NCBI RefSeq assembly: GCF_900119185.1
Contig: NZ_FPJE01000004.1
Coordinates: 124,001-188,000, forward strand
Length of the DNA stretch: 64,000 nt
Direction: 5' to 3'
Source of the DNA: Sinomicrobium oceani
GTDB lineage: Bacteria > Bacteroidota > Bacteroidia > Flavobacteriales > Flavobacteriaceae
Made by a program: the position numbers and the translations under genes
Notes under the pieces: generated by a model
The model's input: the letters and a program-made list of their open reading frames with translations, nothing else
What the model was told of the DNA's origin: nothing
Database searches by the model: none
In this document: positions 27,827 to 37,714 of the stretch, piece by piece
Position numbering within the stretch: position 1 is the stretch's first letter
Layout: each line of letters opens with the position of its first letter

Positions 27827-28285
27827 ATGAGTAATATTCGCCTCACCAAGATGTTTGGTTTTGAGACCGGGCATGCGCTTTACGGATATGACGGAAAATG
27901 TAAGAATGTACACGGGCATAGTTATAAGCTCGCGGTTACGGTGATAGGCAAGCCGATAACAGACCGGTCGAATGTAAAGTATGGTATGGTTATAGATTTC
28001 GGCGACCTCAAGAAGATCGTCCGGGAGGAAATCGTAGATAAATTTGATCACGCTACCGTTTTCAATAAAAATACGCCTCATGCCGAACTGGCCGGAGATT
28101 TGAAACGGCACGGGCATAATGTCCTGCTGGTCGATTATCAGCCTACGAGCGAAAACATGGTTATCGATTTTGCAGCAAAGATAAAACCCAGGCTTCCCGA
28201 AAATGTGGTGCTGCACTCCCTGAAACTCCACGAAACGGAAACATCGTATGCCGAGTGGTATGCAGAAGACAATCCTGTTTCCTGA
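27827..28285 (+). CDS. queD: 6-carboxytetrahydropterin synthase / 6-pyruvoyl-tetrahydropterin synthase family
   Basis: This 152-aa T-fold enzyme has the zinc ligands His16 (FETGHALYG), His29 and His31 (NVHGH), with catalytic Cys25 (GKCKN) and a C-terminal LHETETSYAEW motif containing the pterin-binding Glu. In the family, 7,8-dihydroneopterin triphosphate is converted to carboxytetrahydropterin, the second step to queuosine. PTPS activity toward tetrahydropterins cannot be excluded. No queC, queE or queF is adjacent. An lpxH-type gene follows after 29 bp, probably on the same transcript. Confidence 0.88.
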   Translation: MSNIRLTKMFGFETGHALYGYDGKCKNVHGHSYKLAVTVIGKPITDRSNVKYGMVIDFGDLKKIVREEIVDKFDHATVFNKNTPHAELAGDLKRHGHNVLLVDYQPTSENMVIDFAAKIKPRLPENVVLHSLKLHETETSYAEWYAEDNPVS

Positions 28286-28314
28286 AGTTGTTTACGGAAA
28301 AGTAATATAGAATC

Positions 28315-29091
28315 TTGAATTTGGAGACGACGAATATCCACATCCCTGACGGAAAAAAAATATACTTTGCATCTGACAATCACCTCGGAGCACCCACGGC
28401 GGAGAAAAGCTTTCCGAGAGAGCGGAAATTTGTAGCGTGGCTCGATACGGTAAAGAAAGACGCCGCTGCGATTTTTTTGCTCGGGGATCTTTTCGACTTC
28501 TGGTTCGAATACGATACGGTGGTGCCCAAAGGTTTTACACGTACGTTGGGGAAGCTGGCCGAAATTACCGACAGCGGTATCCCAGTGTATTATTTTGTAG
28601 GGAACCACGACCTCTGGATGAACGGTTATTTCGAAAAAGAACTGCATATCCCCGTCTTTCATAAGCCGCAGCAGTTTGTGCTTCATAACAAGATTTTCCT
28701 TATAGGACACGGTGATGGTCTCGGGCCCGGGGACAAGGGGTACAAGCGCATGAAAAAAGTGTTCACCAACCCGGTGGCAAAATGGTTTTTTCGCTGGTTG
28801 CACCCGGATATAGGTGTGAGGCTGGCACAATATCTCTCCGTGAAAAACAAAGTAATATCCGGTGATGAGGATGTGAAGTTTTTGGGTGAAGATAACGAGT
28901 GGCTCGTACAGTACTGCAAACGAAAACTGGAACAGAAACATTATGACCACTTCGTTTTCGGACACCGTCACCTCCCCCTGGAGATTCCGCTTGGGGAGCA
29001 GGCGTATTATACCAACCTGGGCGACTGGATCACGTATTATACGTATGCGGTTTTTGACGGAGATACGCTCCGGCTTCACAAGTACGAATAA
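28315..29091 (+). CDS. lpxH: UDP-2,3-diacylglucosamine diphosphatase-type metallophosphoesterase
   Basis: This protein of about 258 aa has the calcineurin-like signature ASDNHLG (Asp21, His23), LGDLFDFWFEY, GNHD, GHGD and GHRHLPLEI, in the order and spacing of LpxH-like hydrolases. LpxH cleaves UDP-2,3-diacylglucosamine to lipid X in lipid A synthesis at the inner membrane. No ATG occurs before the metal motif and an in-frame stop lies at 28303, so the start must be TTG 28315 or TTG 28321. It is probably co-transcribed with the queD-type gene. A general phosphoesterase role remains possible. Confidence 0.85.
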   Translation: MNLETTNIHIPDGKKIYFASDNHLGAPTAEKSFPRERKFVAWLDTVKKDAAAIFLLGDLFDFWFEYDTVVPKGFTRTLGKLAEITDSGIPVYYFVGNHDLWMNGYFEKELHIPVFHKPQQFVLHNKIFLIGHGDGLGPGDKGYKRMKKVFTNPVAKWFFRWLHPDIGVRLAQYLSVKNKVISGDEDVKFLGEDNEWLVQYCKRKLEQKHYDHFVFGHRHLPLEIPLGEQAYYTNLGDWITYYTYAVFDGDTLRLHKYE

Positions 29092-29117
29092 AAAAGTGAT
29101 CGTGCTTTTTCTTCGCT

Positions 29118-29474
29118 CTAATTATCACAGATCTGGTTGAGGTAATTGTCGAGTTTAATCTGAAAAAGTGTTCCTTCGATGAGATCTTCTATCTGTTGTA
29201 ATTCCCGGACATTTACTGCAAGATCCACCTTTTCCGCGGGTGTCCGGAGTAGTATGGAGCGGTAGTCTTTATGCTGTCTGCATTCCGCGCAACGTTCGAA
29301 TTCGCGGGCGCTCCGTATACATTTATAAAAGTGGTTTACTTCCTCGGGAGTAAGATAAAAACCCATATCCCGAAAGACAATCTGTAGCTTTCCGTAGTTG
29401 TTTTTTGCAATATCCTTTTTCCATTGAAAGGCGATACCTATATCATTTCTGTAAATGCAATATATTTCGTTCAT
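29118..29474 (-). CDS. Conserved hypothetical protein, possibly DUF6686 family
   Basis: This 118-aa protein lacks a signal peptide and membrane segment. It has a CAEC pair (ERCAECRQH) in the middle and an amphipathic, Leu/Ile-rich C-terminal helix. It resembles small Bacteroidota proteins I associate with DUF6686, with limited certainty. It appears to have its own promoter box (29504-29511) and ends 26 bp from the convergent lpxH-type gene. Function unknown. Confidence 0.65.
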   Translation of the reverse strand: MNEIYCIYRNDIGIAFQWKKDIAKNNYGKLQIVFRDMGFYLTPEEVNHFYKCIRSAREFERCAECRQHKDYRSILLRTPAEKVDLAVNVRELQQIEDLIEGTLFQIKLDNYLNQICDN

Positions 29475-29503
29475 AAGGGCAGGCTTTTAATTCCTTAATG
29501 AAA

Positions 29504-29511
29504 CAAATATA
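29504..29511 (-). promoter_or_regulatory. -7 box for the 118-aa protein gene
   Basis: Read on the minus strand this is TATATTTG, an exact TAnnTTTG match, 29 bp upstream of the ATG at 29474. Confidence 0.5.
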
Positions 29512-29599
29512 CAATTATTTTTATTCATTCTAAATAAAAATACAAAACGTGAGAATACAGTGATAATTTTATGAAGCCTTAATACCTGTAATATAGGGG

Positions 29600-31291
29600 T
29601 CATTCTTTGATGTCCTGGAGCCTTAATTGCAGGCTTACATTGCCATTCCAGTTATTCTCTTCGATACAGTAGACGGCTTGGAAAGGCTTGCGCTCAAGGA
29701 TGAGATGTATTTTATGTCCCAAATTAAACCCGATGCCTCCGAAAGCCGGGGAGTTATTTTGGGTAACGCAGACTTTCAGGTGTTTTTCCTGTTCCCCCAC
29801 ACCTTTTCCGAAGCCGTTGTCCCTGAGAGAAGAAGACATGAAAACCGGGGTCATGTTGCCCGGTCCGAAAGGAGCGAATTGTTTGAGTATACGATAGAAT
29901 TTGGGAGTGATGGCATTCAGGTCCAGTTCGGCGTCTATTGCTATTTCGGGAACCAGTAGTTTTTTGTCGATGGTTTCGGCTACTACCAATTCGAATTGTT
30001 TTTTGAAGTTGTCATACTGCTCGGGGAGCAATGTGAGACCTGCAGCATATTTATGCCCTCCGAACTGCTCGATGTATGCAGAACAGCGTTCGAGAGCGTT
30101 ATAGACATCAAAGCCTTTGACAGACCGGGCCGATGCAGCCAGTTTATTACCCGTTTTCGTAAAGACCAGTGTCGGCCGGTAATATGTTTCCGTAAGCCGG
30201 GAAGCTACGATGCCTATTACTCCTTTATGCCAGTGTTCATCATATACAACGGTGGTATATGCCTCCTGTTCGGACCGTTCTTCGATCTGGGCCAGTGCCT
30301 CTTCCGTGATTTGCTGGTCCAGGAGCTTCCTGTTGGTGTTAAATGCTTCGATTTCCCCGGCAAAAGCTGTGGCAGCATCAATATCGGCTTCGGTCAGCAG
30401 GTTTACGGCATGCAGTCCGTGTTTCATCCGGCCGGCCGCATTGATCCTGGGGGCAATAACAAAGACGACATCGGTAATATTCAGCTTTTGTTTCTGAATA
30501 TTTTGGGTCAGCGCTTTTATTCCTGGCCGTGGTGCGGTGTTGATCCGTTTCAGTCCGTAGTACGCCAGTACCCTGTTCTCTCCCGTGATCGGCACAATGT
30601 CTGCGGCAATAGCCGTAGCTACCAGGTCCAGATAGGGGGCGAGGCTTCTCACGTCCTGGCCTTTGCGGGAGGCCAGGGCCTGTATCAGTTTAAAGCCTAC
30701 TCCACAGCCGCATAGTTCTTTGTAGGGATATTCACAATCCTCTCTTTTAGGGTCCAGTACGGCAACAGCTTTCGGGAGTGCTGCTCCGGGGCGGTGGTGG
30801 TCACAGACAATAAAGTCAATACCTTTTTGCCGGGCATAATCGATCTTGTCCATAGCTTTAATACCACAATCGAGAGCAATGATCAGCGTCATGTTATTGT
30901 CATGCGCATAATCTATACCCTGGAACGATACACCATAACCTTCTTCGTAACGATCCGGAATGTATGTGGCTACATTCGGATAGCGGCTTATGAGATAAGA
31001 CGACATCAGGGCAACGGAGGTAGTACCGTCTACATCGTAATCCCCGTAAACGAGGATATTTTCACCTTGCTCCAGGGCCTGCTCTATACGCGTCACGGCT
31101 TTGTCCATATCGCGCATCAGGAAAGGATCGTGCAGGTGATCGAGGGAAGGGCGGAAAAAATTCCGGACGTCCTCGAAAGTTTCCATATTGCGTTGTATAA
31201 GTAGCGATGCAATAACAGGATCTGTACCCAGGGCTGTGGCCAGCTTGTTGACTTTTTCCGCTTGTGGTTTCGGTTTTATGGTCCAGCGCAT
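29600..31291 (-). CDS. recJ: Single-stranded-DNA-specific exonuclease RecJ
   Basis: This 563-aa protein has the DHH phosphoesterase motifs in order: VYGDYDVDGTTSVALM (motif I), ALDCGIKAMD, VCDHHRPG (DHH motif III), a DHHA1 domain with GGHKYAAGLTL, and an OB-fold C-terminal region. RecJ is a 5'-to-3' ssDNA exonuclease of recombination and mismatch repair. Its start is 5 bp after the stop of the PNGase F homologue, so the two are co-transcribed. Confidence 0.96.
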   Translation of the reverse strand: MRWTIKPKPQAEKVNKLATALGTDPVIASLLIQRNMETFEDVRNFFRPSLDHLHDPFLMRDMDKAVTRIEQALEQGENILVYGDYDVDGTTSVALMSSYLISRYPNVATYIPDRYEEGYGVSFQGIDYAHDNNMTLIIALDCGIKAMDKIDYARQKGIDFIVCDHHRPGAALPKAVAVLDPKREDCEYPYKELCGCGVGFKLIQALASRKGQDVRSLAPYLDLVATAIAADIVPITGENRVLAYYGLKRINTAPRPGIKALTQNIQKQKLNITDVVFVIAPRINAAGRMKHGLHAVNLLTEADIDAATAFAGEIEAFNTNRKLLDQQITEEALAQIEERSEQEAYTTVVYDEHWHKGVIGIVASRLTETYYRPTLVFTKTGNKLAASARSVKGFDVYNALERCSAYIEQFGGHKYAAGLTLLPEQYDNFKKQFELVVAETIDKKLLVPEIAIDAELDLNAITPKFYRILKQFAPFGPGNMTPVFMSSSLRDNGFGKGVGEQEKHLKVCVTQNNSPAFGGIGFNLGHKIHLILERKPFQAVYCIEENNWNGNVSLQLRLQDIKE

Positions 31292-31296
31292 AGTTG

Positions 31297-33216
31297 TTAT
31301 TCCTTTAATCGGATCCTGTTTTTAAAAATTTCTTTACCTTTTACGATGACCCTGATGTAGCATCGCATTTTCGGCAGATAGGAAAGGTCGTAGGTAAAAC
31401 TTCCCCTGTCCAGTTGGGTATAGTGATGTTCTTCGAGTATATTTTGCTCGTCTTCCTGTTCGGTGATCAGTACCTTAACGTCTTCCGGAGTGTTGGCAAA
31501 ATAATCGAGTGTCACGGGGCCGTCGGTACGTGCCGGAAAAACGGAAACAGACGGATTGGGGTCTACCCGGTGAGGAAGGTTGTTTTTTACGGCAAAATGA
31601 TAGCGTATGCTGCTTCCGAAGTCGGGATCGAACTGGCGGATAGCCTGTCCGGAAGTGTCCAGGATTTTTACGGCACCCCGCCCTTCTTTGGTGTGGTACC
31701 AGAACTCAAGGCCGTTGCCCTTACTGTCATCTACTTCGAAAATATAGTTGCCTTCCGATAATGCTATGGTGTCCCGGTACAGGGTTTCCGGTTGCAGGTC
31801 GGTACTGTCCCTCTTAAAACGTATGTTCCCGAAGCTGTCTTTAACGCGATAGCTGTTTTGTTCGGGAGCCTTGTTAGTTTTGAAATAGAGGACGGTCTGT
31901 TCCGGCAGAATGTCCGGCCTGATGTAGGTAGAGCGCTTTCTGTTGTCGGCACTAAAAGCATCTTTTTTTCCGTTGGGGCGGTGTAATTCTACGGTAAAAC
32001 CTGCAGTGTCTTTTGCGCTGAAAATTTCTTCCGGCAGAGTAATAACTGCGGTTTCTCCGAAGGGAATATTTCCCTTCCATTTGAATTTTTTCGTTTTTTC
32101 GCCGGTCACAGCATAGTCGACATTCATGGATCGCAACGGTTCTTTACCGTTATTTTTCACCCGGATCACAGGGAGTCCGCCATTAGGGTTTTGTCTGCCG
32201 TATGTTGTTTCTTTGGAAGGCGAGAGGATATCGGTTAGCGTTACATCGTGATCGGCCCGGATATTTCCGTAGGCAATGACATAGGCTGTAATGTGTTCCT
32301 GTGCGCCGGGCTCTTCTGTTTCATAAGGTTCCATATCCACATCGATGGTATAAGGCTCTTCGGGTTGCAGCGGAACCCGGTATTCGTCGGGTTGCAACAG
32401 GTAGCCGGGGCACCAGTTGGCACGGTCAAAAATCCAGGTTCCGGCCTGGGGGAACAATGGATTTTCGCCACATTTCATCCAGATGTCTTTTCGGTCCAGC
32501 AGGTTTCCGTTCCAGATGATATCCCGGTATTTCTCGCAAAATTCTCCGCAACCGTTCCGGTCCATACCATGCCCGGTATGGTGAAGCTTCAACAAGGCAT
32601 ATGATGCTTCTGGGGGCGCCTCGAGAGTAACGGGTTTCAATTGTTCTTCAATAGGATTTCGGGCATCGCCGTACTCATAAATACCATCATATATTTTGTG
32701 AATACCTAAGGGTTCGGCTACCGGGGGACCTTCGGTGATCTCAAAATCAACGGTAACTTTCCAGCCTCTGGTCTTGTTATCTTCATAACCGGTATGGACA
32801 TAATCGATAAGAACGCTGTCCCGGAGGATACTGCTGAAGTCGGTAACATCTACTTTCCAGTCAAATTTCCATTGGTTGTGAAAACGCCCTCCATAAGGGG
32901 TAAGCATCCTGGCAATTTCGTAATGGAGCGTATCTCCCTGGGTTCCTCCGGCCTGCCGTACGACCACATGGTCCAGGTAGTCCCAGTCTGCACAACGCAT
33001 GCCGTCCGGACACTCGAAAGTGAGGTGGAGCATTACGTTGCGTATGTCTGTTTCTTTCCCGGGAAAAACGGTCCATTGCGGGTAGTTATTCGTTCCGGTG
33101 GAAGGATCGGTAACTACGGTTTCTCCGCGATGCGATATAACATGATGGATGTTCTGGGCAACTAATGTACTGCCGGGTCCGGAACAAAGCAGGACGAGGA
33201 AAAGGAACTTTTTCAT
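31297..33216 (-). CDS. Secreted peptide-N-glycosidase F homologue
   Basis: This 639-aa exported protein has a signal peptide ending near LVAQ (residue 21). Residues about 45-345 align by eye with the two domains of PNGase F: ECPDGMRCADWD, DVTDF, VTVDFEI, GHGMDRNGCGEFCEK and FDRANWCPG. Asp79 corresponds to the catalytic Asp60 and Glu225 to Glu206. The position of Glu118 appears to be His141 or its neighbour. PNGase F removes N-glycans from glycoproteins. About 290 extra residues follow, with a T9SS-like end (PNPSVSVFPARTDGPVTLDYF). It lies between an OsmC gene and recJ on one strand. Confidence 0.88.
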   Translation of the reverse strand: MKKFLFLVLLCSGPGSTLVAQNIHHVISHRGETVVTDPSTGTNNYPQWTVFPGKETDIRNVMLHLTFECPDGMRCADWDYLDHVVVRQAGGTQGDTLHYEIARMLTPYGGRFHNQWKFDWKVDVTDFSSILRDSVLIDYVHTGYEDNKTRGWKVTVDFEITEGPPVAEPLGIHKIYDGIYEYGDARNPIEEQLKPVTLEAPPEASYALLKLHHTGHGMDRNGCGEFCEKYRDIIWNGNLLDRKDIWMKCGENPLFPQAGTWIFDRANWCPGYLLQPDEYRVPLQPEEPYTIDVDMEPYETEEPGAQEHITAYVIAYGNIRADHDVTLTDILSPSKETTYGRQNPNGGLPVIRVKNNGKEPLRSMNVDYAVTGEKTKKFKWKGNIPFGETAVITLPEEIFSAKDTAGFTVELHRPNGKKDAFSADNRKRSTYIRPDILPEQTVLYFKTNKAPEQNSYRVKDSFGNIRFKRDSTDLQPETLYRDTIALSEGNYIFEVDDSKGNGLEFWYHTKEGRGAVKILDTSGQAIRQFDPDFGSSIRYHFAVKNNLPHRVDPNPSVSVFPARTDGPVTLDYFANTPEDVKVLITEQEDEQNILEEHHYTQLDRGSFTYDLSYLPKMRCYIRVIVKGKEIFKNRIRLKE

Positions 33217-33231
33217 CAGGGTTTGTAATCC

Positions 33232-33651
33232 TTAGGAGTGGTGGAAAAAGGTTTTAATGTTCATTTTGGCAAACTGGCGGAACATTTCCATGACACCACA
33301 GTATTTCTCTACGGACAGGTCTACGGCCCGTTGTAATTTTTTTTCATCCAGATCTGCGCCGTGAAAGTGATATTCTACGGTAACTTCATGGTAGTACTTG
33401 GGATGCTCTTCGGTGAGTTCGGCATCGATCTCAATAACAAAATCATCGACATCCAGTTTCATTTTCTTGATCAGCGAAGCCACATCAAGTCCGGAACATC
33501 CTGCAACGGCCGAGAGCATCAATGCCTTTGGACGAAGTCCTTCTCCTTTTCCGCCATCTTCTGGGCTTGCGTCTATTTTCAGGGTTCCGGCCGGATTGGT
33601 GGATTCGAAAGCCATGTCGCCGAGCCATTTCGTAGTCACGTGATTTGTCAT
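33232..33651 (-). CDS. OsmC/Ohr family peroxidase
   Basis: This 139-aa protein has the two conserved cysteines of the family: Cys52 in AVAGCSGLD and Cys118 in EKYCGV. OsmC-family enzymes reduce organic hydroperoxides through these thiols in the cytoplasm. The N-terminal half holds the beta-rich region typical of the fold. It has its own promoter box (33681-33688) and is followed by the PNGase F homologue after 15 bp. Confidence 0.9.
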   Translation of the reverse strand: MTNHVTTKWLGDMAFESTNPAGTLKIDASPEDGGKGEGLRPKALMLSAVAGCSGLDVASLIKKMKLDVDDFVIEIDAELTEEHPKYYHEVTVEYHFHGADLDEKKLQRAVDLSVEKYCGVMEMFRQFAKMNIKTFFHHS

Positions 33652-33680
33652 AATCTTTGCTTTTTTCGGTTTGAAGACAT

Positions 33681-33688
33681 CAAAAGTA
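33681..33688 (-). promoter_or_regulatory. -7 box of the osmC-PNGase F-recJ run
   Basis: Read on the minus strand this is TACTTTTG, an exact TAnnTTTG match, 29 bp upstream of the OsmC-family ATG. It may serve all three following genes, whose gaps are 15 bp and 5 bp. Confidence 0.5.
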
Positions 33689-33839
33689 CGATTTAATCGG
33701 CAAAAAGTAATTTTTTGCCATTCTGTCCGTTCTGGTACTGTTTTGGGGATTGTCCTAAAGGTCTGATCCCCGGAGAATAGCCTGTTCCCGGGTATTTGAT
33801 ACTACAGGACGCAGGCAAAACGATATTCGGATTTTTAAC

Positions 33840-33847
33840 TATTTTTG
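33840..33847 (+). promoter_or_regulatory. -7 box of the small lipoprotein promoter
   Basis: TATTTTTG matches TAnnTTTG exactly and lies 20 bp upstream of the ATG at 33868. Confidence 0.5.
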
Positions 33848-33867
33848 TAAATTATTAAAGTTGTGTT

Positions 33868-34326
33868 ATGAAAAAAATATTGTTGTTGGTTTTGGCTGTA
33901 AGTAGTGTTATTTGCGTGTCTTGCAGTAATGATGATGATTCCGTGTCTCCGGAAAAGGCAATAGAAGGGATCTGGAGTGCCGGGAGTTATCATTTTGTCC
34001 GTTACAGGGACGGAGAAAAAGTAAGTGAGTCGAAAAGTACGTTTGACGAAAATAATGTGCTGGAAATGCGTTTCCGGGAAGATGGTTCTTTTGTGCACTA
34101 TTACAGGGAGAACGGAGGCGAGGATGAAGGTTCTTACACCGGGACATACACTATAGACGGAGATGAGATCATACTGTTGTACAACAGCGGAGGAAGCGAT
34201 CAGGAGTTGGTAAGAGCGCAGTATACGATCTCCAAACGGATATTGACAACGGTTACGGATGAAGTGAGTTCTCAGGGAGGCTCGTTGTACCGTGAAGTGA
34301 CTACTACGGAGTACAATAAGATGTAA
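33868..34326 (+). CDS. Lipocalin-like lipoprotein
   Basis: This 152-aa protein has a lipoprotein signal with VSCSNDDD after it, so it is probably sorted to the outer membrane. The mature part opens with KAIEGIWSAGSY, a short variant of the lipocalin GxW motif, and then predicts a small beta barrel (FREDGSFVHYY, GSYTGTYTIDGDEIILLY). This is the usual form of Bacteroidota lipocalin-like lipoproteins, whose ligands are unknown. It stands alone upstream of atpD. Confidence 0.8.
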   Translation: MKKILLLVLAVSSVICVSCSNDDDSVSPEKAIEGIWSAGSYHFVRYRDGEKVSESKSTFDENNVLEMRFREDGSFVHYYRENGGEDEGSYTGTYTIDGDEIILLYNSGGSDQELVRAQYTISKRILTTVTDEVSSQGGSLYREVTTTEYNKM

Positions 34327-34418
34327 TACGGTGTAAATGCGGAAGGTAAAATTTTGCGGGAGTTAAATATTTCACAAAAAAACATGTGTAAACCGTTTCT
34401 ATATCTGTACAAAAAATA

Positions 34419-34426
34419 TATCTTTG
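34419..34426 (+). promoter_or_regulatory. -7 box of the atpDC promoter
   Basis: TATCTTTG followed by CA matches TAnnTTTG exactly. It is 108 bp upstream of the atpD ATG, which leaves a rather long AT-rich leader. Confidence 0.6.
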
Positions 34427-34531
34427 CACCGCGAAAAAAATATCTTGTGGAAAACGGAAATAGCTTTCCGGTTGATGTCAAATGAAGCAAGATTGTTTTA
34501 GTATATAACAAGCTATACATTAAAGATTTAA

Positions 34532-36043
<1,512 letters not shown>

Positions 36044-36109
36044 AATTTTTTGCTTGCGGTTTCTATACAGAGGTAACCGTAAAACATAAAATCGTAAAGA
36101 AAAAGAGAT

Positions 36110-36388
36110 ATGTATTTAGAGATAGTATCCCCTGAAGCGACCTTGTTTAGCGGTGAAGTAACTTCGGTTGCTGTTCCCGGAGTAGACGGGGAGTTCCAGA
36201 TGTTGAAAGATCACGCGCCTATAGTGTCTCTTCTCGGGAAGGGGAACGTAAAGATCTATGGCGACGTAAAGATCAAAGAAGAGTTTCAGGACAGATTTTC
36301 CAAAGGAGAAAAGAATGAAACATTATTACCGATCAACTCCGGTACTATTGAGATGAAAAATAACAGGGTAATTATCCTGGCGGATTAA
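36110..36388 (+). CDS. atpC: ATP synthase F1 subunit epsilon, short form
   Basis: This 92-aa protein matches the N-terminal beta-sandwich domain of the epsilon subunit (starts MYLEIVSPEATLFSGEV, with VPGVDGEFQMLKDHAPIVSLL). The C-terminal two-helix inhibitory arm of longer bacterial epsilon subunits is absent, as in other Bacteroidota. It links beta/gamma rotation to the stalk. A strong terminator follows 20 bp after the stop. Confidence 0.95.
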   Translation: MYLEIVSPEATLFSGEVTSVAVPGVDGEFQMLKDHAPIVSLLGKGNVKIYGDVKIKEEFQDRFSKGEKNETLLPINSGTIEMKNNRVIILAD

Positions 36389-36407
36389 TTGCAACCTGTA
36401 AAAGGAT

Positions 36408-36443
36408 AAAAAGCCATTCGGGATTCCCTGAATGGCTTTTTTG
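36408..36443. terminator. Bidirectional-looking terminator between atpC and hppD
   Basis: A 12-bp stem (36408-36419 with 36430-36441) is extended by GGG/CCC, followed by a T run on the plus strand. A T run also follows on the minus strand, so it can end both atpDC and hmgA-hppD transcription. Confidence 0.85.
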
Positions 36444-36499
36444 TTTTTTGGATTTGGGAAGCCTTATAAAAGCTTCCCGGAATATAAAAGACGAATGTT

Positions 36500-37648
36500 T
36501 CAGAGGGTTCCCCGGAGCTCCTGCTCCCGTTCTATGGCTTCGAACAGGGCTTTGAAGTTTCCTTTACCGAAAGATTGGGCCCCTTTTCTCTGAATGATCT
36601 CGAAAAACATCGTAGGCCTGTCGAGAATGGGTTTGGTGAAAATCTGTAAAAGATAACCCTCATCGTCCCGGTCAATCAGGATGTTGAGGTCTTTAAGTGG
36701 TGCCAGGTCTTCGTCAATCTCTCCTACTCTGTCCAGTACGGTCTCATAGTAGGTCTCCGGAACGTTCAGAAATTCCACACCACGATCGCGTAATTGAGTT
36801 ACGGTTTCTATGATATTATCGGTAGCCACGGCAATATGCTGAACGCCGGCACCATTGTAAAAGTCGATATATTCTTCGATCTGTGATTTTTTTCTTCCCT
36901 CTGCAGGTTCGTTGATCGGGAATTTTATTCTGCCGTTTCCGTTGCTCATTACTTTACTCATCAGCGCCGTATATTCGGTGGAAATATCTTTGTCGTCAAA
37001 GGAGATCATCTGGGCAAATCCCATGACCTTGGCATAAAATTCACACCATTTGTTCATCTCGTTCCACCCTACATTACCTACCATGTGGTCTATATATTTC
37101 AGTCCTGTACTGCCCGGCTGATACGGCGGATTCCACGCTTTGAACCCGGGCATGAAAGCACCGGTATAATCTTTACGCTCCACAAAAATATGCACTGTTT
37201 CGCCGTAGGTATGTATGCCTGAAAGCACGACTTTCCCGTAATCGTCCTCGATGGTTTTGGGTTTTAAGTAGCTTTCAGCTCCGCGACCGGTAGTTTCTTT
37301 GTAGCTTTTGGTGGCATCGTCTACCCAGAGCGCAACCACTTTTACGCCGTCTCCGTGCTCGTTTATATGTCTGTTGATGTCTCCGCCCGATTGTAGAGGA
37401 GAAGTCAGTACAAGCCGTATTTTGTCCTGTTGAAGTACATACGAGACCCTGTCTTTCATTCCTGTTTCGAGCCCGGCATAGGCTACAGGGCGGAACCCCC
37501 AGGCAGCTTGGTAATAATGGGCCGCCTGCTTGGCATTGCCTACGTAAAGTTCTACATAATCCGTTCCGAGTATCGGCAGAAAGTCTTCGGCCTGGGGAAC
37601 TGTTTTTTCAAGATTTAAGGATGTATTGTCAGTTTTCATTTTTTTCAA
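36500..37648 (-). CDS. hppD: 4-hydroxyphenylpyruvate dioxygenase
   Basis: This 382-aa protein contains two vicinal-oxygen-chelate domains. Iron ligands are visible as His in YIDHMVGNV, His in GVQHIAVAT and Glu in FFEIIQRKG, in family order. The enzyme turns 4-hydroxyphenylpyruvate into homogentisate with O2, the step before hmgA. It follows hmgA on the minus strand after 64 bp, so the pair forms a tyrosine/phenylalanine breakdown operon. The start could be a few codons later (Met at 37639). Confidence 0.96.
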   Translation of the reverse strand: MKKMKTDNTSLNLEKTVPQAEDFLPILGTDYVELYVGNAKQAAHYYQAAWGFRPVAYAGLETGMKDRVSYVLQQDKIRLVLTSPLQSGGDINRHINEHGDGVKVVALWVDDATKSYKETTGRGAESYLKPKTIEDDYGKVVLSGIHTYGETVHIFVERKDYTGAFMPGFKAWNPPYQPGSTGLKYIDHMVGNVGWNEMNKWCEFYAKVMGFAQMISFDDKDISTEYTALMSKVMSNGNGRIKFPINEPAEGRKKSQIEEYIDFYNGAGVQHIAVATDNIIETVTQLRDRGVEFLNVPETYYETVLDRVGEIDEDLAPLKDLNILIDRDDEGYLLQIFTKPILDRPTMFFEIIQRKGAQSFGKGNFKALFEAIEREQELRGTL

Positions 37649-37670
37649 TTTGATAATTTGTTAATTGGTC

Positions 37671-37714
37671 AATGTGATAATGAGCTTATTGCCTGATTGG
37701 CATATTATCACATT
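37671..37714. repeat. 11-bp inverted repeat between hmgA and hppD
   Basis: AATGTGATAAT (37671-37681) and ATTATCACATT (37704-37714) are perfect inverted copies separated by 22 bp. The right arm covers the hmgA stop codon. It may be an RNA processing or partial-termination hairpin inside the operon, or an operator. Confidence 0.6.

Noticed and set aside
28138-29079. Minus-strand open frame of 313 codons opposite queD and lpxH
   Set aside because: It spans two convincing genes on the other strand and shows no domain pattern, no promoter box and no homologous look.
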